Assembly: GCF_040359615.1 (NCBI RefSeq)
Contig: NZ_CP132942.1
Location: forward strand, 2,728,001 to 2,792,000
DNA length: 64,000 bases
Direction: 5' to 3'
Origin: Tunturibacter psychrotolerans
GTDB taxonomy: Bacteria > Acidobacteriota > Terriglobia > Terriglobales > Acidobacteriaceae
Position numbers and translations under genes: made by a program. The notes under the pieces were generated by a model. It saw only the letters and a list, made by a program, of their open reading frames with translations, did no database searches and was not told the origin of the DNA. Shown here one piece after another: positions 44,725 through 53,776 of the stretch. How positions within the stretch are numbered: the first letter of the stretch is position 1; the number at the start of each line of letters is the position of its first letter.

Positions 44725-45129
44725 TCAACTCCTCGCAATCTCTTGTAACGCCGGATAGATCCGACGATACTGTTTATGAGCCTGATCCATCACAGCGGCG
44801 TTCTTCGGCGCAATCGTCTGCGCCACGTGAACCGTCGCCGCACAAGCTGCCTCCACACTCTGCCACACTCCGGTGCCTGTTCCAGCCAGCAACGCCGCAC
44901 CAAACGCTGCTCCCTCTTCAGCCACCAGCACAAATTCACTAGCCGCCATAACTCCTGCCAGAGCTTCGCGGGTGGCCCGCCACCAGTCTTCGGGGTCCTG
45001 CTCCGCCCAACCAATCTGTGCTGAATGGATCCCTGCGTGCTCGCTTGCGGAGGAGGCGACGACTGCGCCGGAGAGGTCGATCAGCACGGCTCGGGTTCCC
45101 CCAGTTCCAACGTCAATCCCCAGAAGCAT
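44725..45129 (-). pseudogene. Xylulokinase/FGGY-kinase remnant with large in-frame internal deletion
   Basis: 134 residues from ATG 45129. The N-terminus is a normal FGGY start (MLLGIDVGTGGTRAVLIDL to GWAEQDPEDWWRATREALA, about residues 1-60). Immediately after, near GVMAASEFVLVAEEGAAFGA, the sequence becomes the far C-terminus of xylulokinase (GAAFGAALLAGTGTGVWQSV, then a helix ending RRIYPALQEI). About 350 residues, including the catalytic Asp and ATP-loop regions, are missing. No other fragment is nearby. It is probably non-functional, kept in frame by a deletion. It sits 2 bp upstream of the Gfo/Idh/MocA gene. Confidence 0.75.
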
Positions 45130-45280
45130 GTACGGAGTCCTCAAGACAAGTTTGATGAGAGTGTACCGAATGCATCTTTTGAAGATTTTTGACAATCGGG
45201 CGCATCATTAAGTCATACGAGTAATTTGCGACAACACCAATGACTTCTATAGTTGTGCCGGGCCTGCCATAAACTAGTCC

Positions 45281-46840
45281 GTGAATCCAATCAAGATGCA
45301 GGGTACGATCAAACGTATGAATAAAAGCAAAACAACGGACGCTGCTTGGGCGTCGGTTCGTTCTGTCGGGTTTTGCCTCTTTCTAGCCTGCAATCTGTCT
45401 TATGCACAGGCACAGGGCAGCCAGACGGCGCAGACGCCAGCCAGCGGACCCAGTACCGCCACCAATAGCTCCGTCGTCGCGAACGCCCAACAGAGTTTGT
45501 ACACCGCTACCGGGCAAAACGGGGCTCAGCCGACACAGGACTCCTTCAAGGGAAGCGTGGTCACGGGCAAGGCTACAGACGGGGTTCTCGATCTCTCGCT
45601 CGACGACGCCATTCAACGCGGCCTGCGGCAGAACCTCGGTCTCATTCTGCAGACCTCGTCGGTGAAAAACGCCGCCGGTCAGCGTCTGGAGGAATTGCAG
45701 CCGCTTCTGCCCACCGTTACCGGGACGGCGAGCATAGAAGTGGAGCAGATTAACATTGCCGCGTTCGGATTTAAGTTTCCTGGCGTCGCTCCCATCTTTG
45801 GCCCGTTCCAGGTGGTCGATTTTCGCGCTTATCTCACCCAGAATCTGGTGAATGTTTCAGCGCTCAAGAATTATCTGTCGGCGAAACACAACTTCCAAGG
45901 AGCAAAACTTACCGCGGAGGATGCTCGCGATCTCGTAGCTCTCACCGTGGGGAACGCCTACCTGCTGTGCATTGCGGACACCGCGCGAATCGAAGCGGTC
46001 ACTGCGGAGTTGGCAACGTCGAAAGTGTCGCTCGATCAGGCGGTTGCGGCGCACGATGCCGGCACAAGTCCCAAGCTTGACGTGCTGCGCGCCCAGGTCG
46101 ATTACCAGAACGAAGAGCAGACTCTGATTTCGGCGAAAAATAGCCTTGAGAAGGACAAGCTCGCCTTGGCGCGAACGATTGGATTGCCTCTCGAGCAGGT
46201 CTTCCGTTTGACCGACCTGGTTCCTTTCCAGGCTCTTGATCACGTCGATCCTCAGGTCGCGTTTCAACAGGCGCTAAAGACACGAAAAGATTTGAAGGCA
46301 TACGCCGAACAAGTGAAGGCTGCCAGTGACGAGAAGACTTCAGCCTGGGCCTATCAGCTTCCTGTCGCGAGCTTCTCGGGCGACTACGGCGACATCGGCA
46401 CAACACCGGGCCACTCGCATGGAACCTTCACCGCAACGGGGCAGGTCAGCGCGCCGATCCTCCAGATTGCGAAGACTCGAGGACAGGAGCAGGTCGCGGA
46501 TGCCCAATATGAACAGGCCCGTGCGAAGCTCTCCGATCAGATCCAGCAGGTGAACCAGGATGTGCAAGATAGCCTGCTTGATATTCAGTCAGCGGCGAAG
46601 CTGGTCGAATCTACTCATTCCAACGTGGACCTTGCAAATGAGGCTCTCAGTGAAGCCCAACAACGATTCCACGCCGGTGTGTCGGACAATCTGCCTGTCT
46701 CACAGGCGCAGTCGCAGACGGAACAGGCGAACGATCAATACATCAGCGCGCTCTATCAGCACAACGTCGCCAAGCTCGCCTTGGCCCGTGCTCTGGGCGT
46801 CGCGCAGACCAATTACAAAGATTATCTCGGAGGAAAGTAA
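45281..46840 (+). CDS. TolC-family outer-membrane efflux protein
   Basis: 519 residues. The signal peptide region ends about residue 45 (LSYAQAQ). The outer membrane efflux protein repeats comprise two halves of alpha-helices and strands, beginning LSLDDAIQRGLRQNLGLILQ and later VDLANEALSEAQQRFHAGVSDN (repeat 2) with a QAQSQTEQANDQYISALY helix. It should trimerise into an outer-membrane/periplasmic channel. The start is uncertain among GTG 45281, ATG 45296 and ATG 45317. The HlyD-like gene follows at 46843 (SD GGAGGA), forming a two-gene export operon without an inner-membrane pump in view. Confidence 0.88.
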   Translation: MNPIKMQGTIKRMNKSKTTDAAWASVRSVGFCLFLACNLSYAQAQGSQTAQTPASGPSTATNSSVVANAQQSLYTATGQNGAQPTQDSFKGSVVTGKATDGVLDLSLDDAIQRGLRQNLGLILQTSSVKNAAGQRLEELQPLLPTVTGTASIEVEQINIAAFGFKFPGVAPIFGPFQVVDFRAYLTQNLVNVSALKNYLSAKHNFQGAKLTAEDARDLVALTVGNAYLLCIADTARIEAVTAELATSKVSLDQAVAAHDAGTSPKLDVLRAQVDYQNEEQTLISAKNSLEKDKLALARTIGLPLEQVFRLTDLVPFQALDHVDPQVAFQQALKTRKDLKAYAEQVKAASDEKTSAWAYQLPVASFSGDYGDIGTTPGHSHGTFTATGQVSAPILQIAKTRGQEQVADAQYEQARAKLSDQIQQVNQDVQDSLLDIQSAAKLVESTHSNVDLANEALSEAQQRFHAGVSDNLPVSQAQSQTEQANDQYISALYQHNVAKLALARALGVAQTNYKDYLGGK

Positions 46841-46842
46841 AC

Positions 46843-48150
46843 TTGCCAGACCAATCAGATCAGCAGCAGGGCGGCCAGACCGCGCAGATCAGCGGGACAG
46901 TGCAAATCAAGCAGAACACAGGCGACAAACAGTCTCCGGACGATTCGCGCAAGCAGGAAGAGGACGACGCCCCGGAGAAAAAATCCGGCCGCAAGTTCAT
47001 CGTCATCGCGGTGATTATCCTCCTTGTCATCGGAGCGGGAATTTTCTACTGGCGCTCAACCTTCAGCGAGGACACTGACGACGCTCAGGTGGACGGCGAT
47101 CTCTACCAGGTAAGCTCCCGAGTTACCGGCCAGGTCATCAAGGTTTATGTCGAAGACAATCAGCCGATTAAAGTAGGCGATCCTATCGCCGAGATCGACC
47201 CACGCGACTATCAGGTTGCCCTCGAGCAGGCGCAGGCTAACCTCGCCAGTTCGCAGGCCGCGGCAATCCAGGCGACGGTCAACGTTCCTATCATTGGCGT
47301 CAACGTCAACACCAGTGTCAGCACTACCGGCTCCGACGTGACTGGCAGTTCCGCTGCGGTGGAGCAGGCCCGCAAGCAAGCGCAGGCCGCAGAGGCTCGC
47401 GTCGTCGCTGCCAAGGCAACCGCGGTCAAATCGCATCTCGACGTGGAAAGATACACTCCGCTGGTGGAGAAGGATGTCATCTCGAAGCAGCAGTTTGACG
47501 CGGCTGTAGCGACAGATGCCGCGAATCAGGCCGCGGTGCTTGAGGCTGAAGCTACGGTCATTGGGAATCAAGCTGCGGTGAGTCAGGCAATTCAAAAGCT
47601 CGCCCAGTCGCGTTTCCAGGCGGCGCAGTCCGTCAAGACCGGTCCAGATCAGGTGCGTGTCCAGCAAGCGAAGGCGAATTCAGCTCTTGCCGATGTCAAG
47701 CAGGCGCAGGCGAAAGTCGATCAAGCTCTTCTCAACCTCGGCTACACCCACATCACCGCTCCCACCACGGGTATCGTCAACAAAAAGAACGTCCAAGTGG
47801 GTGTGAATCTCAGTATCGGACAGGATGTACTGACGATTATCCCTCTGACGAACCTCTGGGTGACAGCAAACTTCAAGGAGACGCAGCTCGCAAAAATGAA
47901 GCCCGGCCAGCCAGTCACTCTCAAGGTCGATGCCCTCGGCGGTCGTAAGTTTCACGGTAAAGTAACCCAAATCGGCGGCGCTACCGGCTCGAGGCTCTCC
48001 CTGTTTCCTCCTGAAAACGCTACCGGAAACTATGTCAAGGTCGTCCAGCGAATTCCCGTTCGCGTCGATTTCACGAATCTGCAACAGGAAAACGGCGACT
48101 ATGCCCTGCGTCCAGGAATGTCGGTGACGCCGGATGTAGAGGTGAAATGA
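46843..48150 (+). CDS. HlyD/EmrA-type membrane fusion protein
   Basis: 435 residues, TTG start behind GGAGGA. A single helix (about 48-66, FIVIAVIILLVIGAGIFYW) anchors it in the inner membrane. The periplasmic part has the biotinyl-lipoyl-like half (QVSSRVTGQVIKVYVEDNQPI) and a long alpha-hairpin of coiled coil (about residues 110-280, Ala/Gln/Glu/Lys-rich), then the second lipoyl half (ITAPTTGIVNKKNVQVGVNL) and the beta-barrel end. EmrA-type adaptors link an MFS pump such as EmrB to TolC. No EmrB-like gene follows; Dps is next. The pump is therefore encoded elsewhere, or absent. Confidence 0.88.
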   Translation: MPDQSDQQQGGQTAQISGTVQIKQNTGDKQSPDDSRKQEEDDAPEKKSGRKFIVIAVIILLVIGAGIFYWRSTFSEDTDDAQVDGDLYQVSSRVTGQVIKVYVEDNQPIKVGDPIAEIDPRDYQVALEQAQANLASSQAAAIQATVNVPIIGVNVNTSVSTTGSDVTGSSAAVEQARKQAQAAEARVVAAKATAVKSHLDVERYTPLVEKDVISKQQFDAAVATDAANQAAVLEAEATVIGNQAAVSQAIQKLAQSRFQAAQSVKTGPDQVRVQQAKANSALADVKQAQAKVDQALLNLGYTHITAPTTGIVNKKNVQVGVNLSIGQDVLTIIPLTNLWVTANFKETQLAKMKPGQPVTLKVDALGGRKFHGKVTQIGGATGSRLSLFPPENATGNYVKVVQRIPVRVDFTNLQQENGDYALRPGMSVTPDVEVK

Positions 48151-48217
48151 TCGAGGGAAAACCGACTCATTCTCGCCCGCATCTGAGAACTGGAAAGTAG
48201 TTTTTACGAGGTGGAAA

Positions 48218-48814
48218 ATGGCAGTTGCAATCAAGAAGGCAAGTTCGAGTAACGCGAACGTCGCGCCGCACTGGCATGCACACGCAAAGGAGATCCAGAA
48301 GTACGGCTCTGTGGTTGAGGATATCCCTCATCCGTTGAGTGCGAAGATCCGGGCAGACATGGTCGCCCAACTCAATCAGCTTCTGGCCGACTCCATCACC
48401 CTGCGTGACATGTACAAGAAGCACCACTGGCAGGTCTCCGGTCCGACCTTCTATCAGCTTCATCTTCTCTTCGACAAGCACTTCGATGAGCAGGTTGAGA
48501 TGGTGGATACCATAGCGGAGCGCGTCCAGCTACTCGGCGGCGTCACCATCGCCATGGGTGGAGATGTAGCCGAGGTAACCCGCCTCCAGCGGCCGCCTCG
48601 TGGCAGGGAAGAGGTTCCGGTACAGATCTCCCGGCTCCTCGAGGCTCATAAAATTATCATTCAGAGCTGCCTCGACATCTCGGATTTAGCGGACAAAGCG
48701 GGAGATCAGGGAACCAACGATCTGGTCATCAGCGATATTCTCCGTCCTAATGAGCTGCAGTCCTGGTTCATCGGCCAGCATCTGGTTGAGATGCCGTTGA
48801 TTCTTGAAAAATAG
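48218..48814 (+). CDS. dps: Dps-family DNA starvation/iron-storage protein
   Basis: 198 residues. The ferritin-like Dps signature is KKHHWQVSGPTFYQLHLLFDKHFDE (residues about 68-91; ferroxidase ligands His70, His82, Asp86 and Asp90 positions by pattern), then AERVQLLGGVTIAMG. The N-terminal about 25 residues are basic and His-rich (NVAPHWHAHAKEIQKYG). Dps dodecamers store iron and protect DNA under oxidative stress. It follows the HlyD gene by 67 bp on the same strand and may be co-transcribed or use its own promoter. A GC-rich hairpin follows. Confidence 0.92.
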   Translation: MAVAIKKASSSNANVAPHWHAHAKEIQKYGSVVEDIPHPLSAKIRADMVAQLNQLLADSITLRDMYKKHHWQVSGPTFYQLHLLFDKHFDEQVEMVDTIAERVQLLGGVTIAMGGDVAEVTRLQRPPRGREEVPVQISRLLEAHKIIIQSCLDISDLADKAGDQGTNDLVISDILRPNELQSWFIGQHLVEMPLILEK

Positions 48815-48863
48815 TCGAGGGGCACTCATAACCTAGTTCGATCCGATTTTTACGCTGAAGCAA

Positions 48864-48894
48864 ACAGCCCGGTCGCGCGATGCCTCCGGGCTGT
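48864..48894 (+). terminator. Terminator-like hairpin after dps
   Basis: ACAGCCCGG / CCGGGCTGT, 9-bp perfect stem with a 13-nt loop. The following sequence GTATGTTAAA is only mildly T-rich. Confidence 0.5.
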
Positions 48895-48960
48895 GTATGT
48901 TAAAGGCTGTGAGCTCGCATCCAACTGCTAGCTCCAATCATCTGTAATACGTACACTCCT

Positions 48961-49983
48961 ATGCCGATAGCACTCGCATTCTTCGTCCATTACGCCTACC
49001 TGATCGTCTTCCTTTGGGTGCTAGTGGAGCAGGTCGGCATTCCTATTCCAAGCGTGCCAGTTTTGCTTACCGCTGGAACTCTTAGCGCGACACATACCGT
49101 CAATCATCTCTATGTCGTCATGTCGGTTCTGTTTGCCTGCCTCATCGCGGACACCATCTGGTTCGCGCTCGGTCGCCGCTTTGGCAACAGCGTTTTGAAG
49201 CTGCTTTGTCGGCTTTCCTTTGAAGCTTCCACCTGTGTCAGCAAGACCGAGGGATACTTTACCCGGCGGGGCCCGGTCACGTTGCTCTTCGCGAAGTTCG
49301 TTCCGGGCCTTAGTACCGTGGCCGCGCCTATCGCTGGCCAAACCGGGATGCCCTATTCGAAGTTCCTTATGTGGGATCTTGCTGGCTCTCTCATATGGGG
49401 TGAGACCTTCATTCTCGCCGGCCGTTTCTTCGGCGACGTTGCCAAAAAGAGCGCGCCCTTCCTGCACTGGCTTGGCCACTTTGCCTTCTTGATCTTTGTC
49501 CTGATGGTTATGGGCTTCCTGGCACATCGCATCTGGAAGCAGCGCAAGTTCCTGCAGCAGGTTCGCGAACTGCGCCTCGAACCGAGCGAGTTGAAAGGGA
49601 TGTTGGATGCCGCCGAGGCTAGCGGTCTCAAACCTCCGTTCATCGTCGACCTGCGCCACCCGCTCGACTATCTTCCTGATCCTCGCGTGCTTCCGGGAGC
49701 CCTCCGCATCGGCCCTAACGAACTCAAGCTGCACAGTGAGATTATTCCGCGCGACCGCGACGTGATCCTGTACTGCACCTGTCCCAGCGAAGAGACGAGC
49801 GCGAAGCTTGCCCTGCAATTGCACAAGATGGGGGTATACCGGGTGCGTCCTCTCCGCGGCGGATTCGATGGCTGGAAGGAAGCTGGTTACCCTCTGGTCG
49901 ATTACGTCTCCGAGACGCCGAGCTCTGAGGTCGTCCAGAAGATCCTGCCAGCGAACTCCAACACAGCCGTTCCGTCGATGTAA
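48961..49983 (+). CDS. DedA-family membrane protein fused to a rhodanese domain
   Basis: 340 residues. The first about 190 are a DedA/SNARE-associated-type membrane domain with about 5 helices (FFVHYAYLIVFLWVLVEQVG; PVTLLFAKFVPGLSTVAAPI; FLMWDLAGSLIWGETF). A rhodanese-like domain follows (about 225-315; FIVDLRHPLDYLPDPRVLPG), ending at the catalytic-Cys loop LYCTCPSEETSAKLA and RPLRGGFDGWKEAGYPLV. DedA proteins are lipid-flippase-like or ion-homeostasis proteins; the fused rhodanese suggests sulfur or redox sensing. The active Cys (YCTCP) is present. Transcribed alone. Confidence 0.88.
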   Translation: MPIALAFFVHYAYLIVFLWVLVEQVGIPIPSVPVLLTAGTLSATHTVNHLYVVMSVLFACLIADTIWFALGRRFGNSVLKLLCRLSFEASTCVSKTEGYFTRRGPVTLLFAKFVPGLSTVAAPIAGQTGMPYSKFLMWDLAGSLIWGETFILAGRFFGDVAKKSAPFLHWLGHFAFLIFVLMVMGFLAHRIWKQRKFLQQVRELRLEPSELKGMLDAAEASGLKPPFIVDLRHPLDYLPDPRVLPGALRIGPNELKLHSEIIPRDRDVILYCTCPSEETSAKLALQLHKMGVYRVRPLRGGFDGWKEAGYPLVDYVSETPSSEVVQKILPANSNTAVPSM

Positions 49984-50017
49984 GGCGGCGAATGTCTCGC
50001 GTTCGAACGGTCTCATC

Positions 50018-50740
50018 TCAAGCACTCAGCCGAAAGTTAATCGTGATCGTAGTTTGAACGTCGACGGATTCTCCGTTTAATCGATAAGGCCTATACCGCG
50101 CTCCTCGTATTGCCTCAATTGCGGCGCTTTGCAGCATCATGGGCCCTCTGAGTACATGCAGACTTTCGATTGTTCCATTTCGCGAGATAACCGCCTCCAC
50201 CACAACTGTCCCTTCTACATGGGCCGCCTTGGCGATTGCCGGATATACCGGCCGAATCGGCGTGATCAACATCCCCTCCGAGACCCCTGAAGAGACGTCG
50301 ATTCTTTTATGAGGAGTGCCCGAGCCGATTGTCACGCTGGGATGAGGTCCGCTCCCGCCGAGAAGCCCACCGGGTAGCTCGGTGGGCATCCCGATTCCGC
50401 TGCCTGAAGGCAGAAGCGAAGGCTCTGTGCTTGCTGAAAAATTGCCACTCGGGGTGATGGTCGAGATGATTGGCGGGCGTGATAACTCAGGTGACGCTTC
50501 GCTCGAAGCGGCTTCCGTGACTCGCTGCACCCGCACTGGTGGCTTAGATGGTTTTGGAGGCGACGGAAGCAAGATCTTTGGGGCTTCGATCTCAAACGAC
50601 ACCGCCTCCGGATGCAGCAAAGGCAACGCGATCACCAAACCAGCGACCGCAAACTGTAGGGTGATCGACGCCACAGTCGTCCACCGCCGGCTCGAAGAGA
50701 CTTCACCAACACGCGACTCTACAAGACTGTCCTCAAACAT
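50018..50740 (-). CDS. TonB energy-transducer protein
   Basis: 240 residues. An N-terminal cytosolic tail of about 22 residues is followed by a single helix (VASITLQFAVAGLVIALPLL) and a Pro-rich periplasmic linker (PSPPKPSKPPVRVQ), with Ser/Pro/Gly-rich spacing. The TonB C-domain starts HVEGTVVVEAVISRNGTIES and runs to the end (TITINFRLSA). It transmits proton-motive force from ExbBD to TonB-dependent receptors; the two receptors in this window are candidate clients. ExbB/D are not adjacent. Divergent from ubiD across a 246-bp gap. Confidence 0.88.
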   Translation of the reverse strand: MFEDSLVESRVGEVSSSRRWTTVASITLQFAVAGLVIALPLLHPEAVSFEIEAPKILLPSPPKPSKPPVRVQRVTEAASSEASPELSRPPIISTITPSGNFSASTEPSLLPSGSGIGMPTELPGGLLGGSGPHPSVTIGSGTPHKRIDVSSGVSEGMLITPIRPVYPAIAKAAHVEGTVVVEAVISRNGTIESLHVLRGPMMLQSAAIEAIRGARYRPYRLNGESVDVQTTITINFRLSA

Positions 50741-50986
50741 AGAAGCACCCTCCAGCGTTCGGATTTCAGGTGCGCCTCCAGCGAGGAATGCGGCCGTATT
50801 AAGTTAGACACCTCCAACGCATCTATGTTCCCGCATCGGTCGTCGTGAGGCGTACACGATCTCATCTGCCGCGAATCGAGGTCAATTCTTTGCGGGGCTT
50901 TCGTCGCAAAGCTCTATGCAGACGCGACTCAACCGAAACCATTACCATAGGCTTGCAGCCTGAACCGACTACAGCAGGAGAGGGAA

Positions 50987-52576
50987 TTGGCCTACAACGA
51001 TCTACGCGAATGGATTAAGCAGCTAGAAAAAGCCGGAGAACTAAAGCGCATCACCGCGGAGGTCTCTCCAGATTTGGAGATGGCCGAGATTGCCGACCGC
51101 ACCGCCAAGCTTGGTCGAGGCACACCCAAGGCCGGCGGCCCCGCACTACTCTTTGAAAACGTGAAGGGCTACCCGGGCGCTCGCGTCCTGATGAACCAGT
51201 TCGGCAGCGAACGTCGCATGAGGCTCGCACTCGAGACCGACTCGCTCGACGCCATCGCCGATCGCATCCGCACCCTCATCAAACCGCAGCTTCCGACGAG
51301 TTTGATGGACAAGCTCAAGATGCTCCCCATCCTCGCCGAGGTAGGCAACTTCTTCCCCAAGGTAATCGCCGCCAAAGACGCCCCCTGCAAGCAAGTCATT
51401 CGCCGTGGCGCGGACGTCAATCTTCTCGAACTGCCCATCCTCAAAACCTGGCCGCAGGATGGCGGCCCTTTCATCACGCTTCCTTGCGTCATCACGCGTG
51501 ATCCAAAATCCGGCAAGCGCAACGTCGGCATGTACCGCATGCAGGTGTACGACGGCAAGACCACCGGCATGCACTGGCAGCGCCAGAAGGTTGCCGCAGA
51601 ACACATGCGCGAGCGCCTCCGCGAGGCCTCACCCGACTCCTCCGCCCGCGTCGATCTGATGGCCATCACCTCTGGGGGCACCGCTGCTGCATCCTCTCTC
51701 GAGACCCTCACTACGACCACCGTCACAAAGATTCGTGAAGACCGCATGGAAGTCGCGGTAGCCATCGGCACCGATCCCGCCACCACCTTCAGCGCCATCG
51801 TCCCCGCCCCGCCCGACGTCGAAGAATATTTAATCTCCGGGTTTCTTCGACAGAAGCCACTCGAACTTGTCAAAGCCGAGACTGTCGATCTCGAAGTCCC
51901 TGCCAACGCCGAGTACATTCTCGAAGGGTACGTTGAGCTCGGCGAACTCCGCACCGAAGGCCCCTTCGGTGACCACACCGGCTTCTACACCATGCAGGAC
52001 GACTACCCCGTCTTCCACATCACGTGTATCACTCACCGAAAAGATCCAATTTACGCAGCCACTATCGTCGGCAAGCCGCCTATGGAAGATGCCTGGATGG
52101 GCAAGGCGGTCGAGCGCATCTTCCTTCCGCTCATGCAACTCACGTTGCCCGAAATCGTCGACGTCAACCTTCCGGCTGAAGGCGTGTTCCATAACCTCAT
52201 GATCGTCTCGATCAAAAAGTCCTACGCCGGTCACGCCCGAAAGATCATGAATGGTATCTGGGCCATGGGTCAGGCCATGTTCACCAAGTGCATCATCGTT
52301 GTCGACGAAGATTGCGATGTTCAGGACCTCGCCGAGGTCACCCTCCGCACTGCCAACAACATCGATCCCGAGCGCGACATCCAGTTCACGCTAGGTCCGG
52401 TCGACTCGCTCGACCACGCCAGCCGCCTGCCAAACTTCGGCAGCAAGATGGGCATCGATGCTACCCGTAAATGGGCCGCCGAAGGCTTCACCCGGCCTTG
52501 GCCTCCCATGCTCACGATGGATACCGAAGTAAAGGCAAAGGTAGACGCACTCTGGAAAAAATTGGGGATTGAATAA
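50987..52576 (+). CDS. UbiD-family decarboxylase (with a Thr/Ser-rich insertion)
   Basis: 529 residues starting TTG 50987 after AGGAGAGG. The UbiD fold has prFMN and metal-site motifs GPALLFENVKGYPGARVLMN and GELRTEGPFGDHTGFYTMQD, with the catalytic Glu-Arg-Glu neighbourhood. The C-terminus is FGSKMGIDATRKWAAEGF. E. coli UbiD is 497 aa; here an extra stretch of about 33 residues (REASPDSSARVDLMAITSGG and Thr-rich continuation) lies between HWQRQ and the VAVAIG strand. It decarboxylates an aromatic acid, classically 4-hydroxybenzoate derivatives in ubiquinone (or menaquinone) synthesis; Acidobacteria often use menaquinone, so the substrate is uncertain. UbiX is not nearby. Confidence 0.9.
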   Translation: MAYNDLREWIKQLEKAGELKRITAEVSPDLEMAEIADRTAKLGRGTPKAGGPALLFENVKGYPGARVLMNQFGSERRMRLALETDSLDAIADRIRTLIKPQLPTSLMDKLKMLPILAEVGNFFPKVIAAKDAPCKQVIRRGADVNLLELPILKTWPQDGGPFITLPCVITRDPKSGKRNVGMYRMQVYDGKTTGMHWQRQKVAAEHMRERLREASPDSSARVDLMAITSGGTAAASSLETLTTTTVTKIREDRMEVAVAIGTDPATTFSAIVPAPPDVEEYLISGFLRQKPLELVKAETVDLEVPANAEYILEGYVELGELRTEGPFGDHTGFYTMQDDYPVFHITCITHRKDPIYAATIVGKPPMEDAWMGKAVERIFLPLMQLTLPEIVDVNLPAEGVFHNLMIVSIKKSYAGHARKIMNGIWAMGQAMFTKCIIVVDEDCDVQDLAEVTLRTANNIDPERDIQFTLGPVDSLDHASRLPNFGSKMGIDATRKWAAEGFTRPWPPMLTMDTEVKAKVDALWKKLGIE

Positions 52577-52680
52577 TCCGCTAGCGCTACCCCGTCTTTT
52601 GTTCGGGTTAGCTCAGTTTTAGCGAATAGTAACGAGCAGAGCTTTCAGGTCACTATCGAGAAAGAGAGCGGGGTGACACG

Positions 52681-53769
52681 ATGTCAGCTAATCTCAACTT
52701 CGCAGATGTAAGGCTCAACTACGATCCCTCACAGCCCCAGCAGCGATTTCGCAATGCTGGCCTCGAAGCCGCATTCCTAGCGCCAGCTGCTCAGCTTCCT
52801 CACGCGATCCCCTGGCCGGCAGGTACAGCGCCTACGCCCATCACGCTCACTCCGCTTCCGGTCGACACAGACGACCTATCGCGCTTCGAAGGCTATGACG
52901 CAGTCGTGGTCACCTGGACCTCGGCGGAAGCCGCCGCACTGGCCTCTCTGTTCACACCCGCCAACCCAATCAGCACCTGGTTTCTCTATCGCCACAACGT
53001 CGCCCAATACATCCCCCTGGTGACGGGGAATGTAGCTCCCTTCAATGACAACACGCCCGAGATGGCCCGGTACTATCACACCCTCGCCCTCTACTTTCCC
53101 TGCCAGATAGGTAAGGCAAAAGTTTTGCTGGTCAAGAGCGGTCTGCACCTGGACTACGATGGTCCGGCAACCCCAGTGAAAAAGCTGATGACCGAGATTG
53201 CGCAAACAGTTCGCCCCAAACTTTTCATCACAACCGGTACTGGCGGCGGCATCGGATCCGAAGTACTGTTGGGGGACGTTGTCATTGCAGGCGCCGTGCG
53301 ATTCGACTGCCGTACGCAGTTCAAGAATGAGCCTTGGCACGAAGCGGTCTACTCTCCGTCAAAGTTACCTGCTGGCGCTCTCGCGGCCATTACGCCGTCA
53401 CTCACTCAACCAAATGCCTCGCGCATTCCGAATGCCAGACCTACTCCAAAGATCTGGAGCTCCGCGAGCGATGCAATTGTCACAACCGACTTCTTCGCAT
53501 TCGATGACTCCACGAACTTTTACAAGCTACAAGGTCTCGGGCAGGCCTGCGATATGGGCGATGCTATGGTCGCCAGCGCGCTACAGGGCATTCCGAATCT
53601 CTCCTGGCATGCCATTCGCAACGCGTCCGATCCCCAGATCCCTAATCCCACCAACAGCATCAAACAGGCCGGCGACGCAGCCGCTCAGATATATGCAAGA
53701 TACGGCGGCTTGACGACCGCTGCCAGTGTCATCTCCACATGGGCCGTCATCCACTCCGCAACTCACTAG
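52681..53769 (+). CDS. Nucleoside phosphorylase-fold protein (PNP/MTAN-like), function unknown
   Basis: 362 residues, cytosolic. The central part resembles the nucleoside phosphorylase fold: KLFITTGTGGGIGSEVLLGD (phosphate/ribose side) and VVIAGAVRFDCRTQF. A late DMGDAMVASALQ plus AIRNASDPQ resembles the MEtaA...gISD block. The N-terminal about 110 residues (start SANLNFADVRLNYDPSQ to TPVKKLMTEI) are extra. Whether it is a true phosphorylase or a sensor domain, as in some NLR-like bacterial proteins, is open. GTGACACG-type SD is weak. It stands alone. Confidence 0.55.
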   Translation: MSANLNFADVRLNYDPSQPQQRFRNAGLEAAFLAPAAQLPHAIPWPAGTAPTPITLTPLPVDTDDLSRFEGYDAVVVTWTSAEAAALASLFTPANPISTWFLYRHNVAQYIPLVTGNVAPFNDNTPEMARYYHTLALYFPCQIGKAKVLLVKSGLHLDYDGPATPVKKLMTEIAQTVRPKLFITTGTGGGIGSEVLLGDVVIAGAVRFDCRTQFKNEPWHEAVYSPSKLPAGALAAITPSLTQPNASRIPNARPTPKIWSSASDAIVTTDFFAFDDSTNFYKLQGLGQACDMGDAMVASALQGIPNLSWHAIRNASDPQIPNPTNSIKQAGDAAAQIYARYGGLTTAASVISTWAVIHSATH

Positions 53770-53776
53770 AGCGAGG

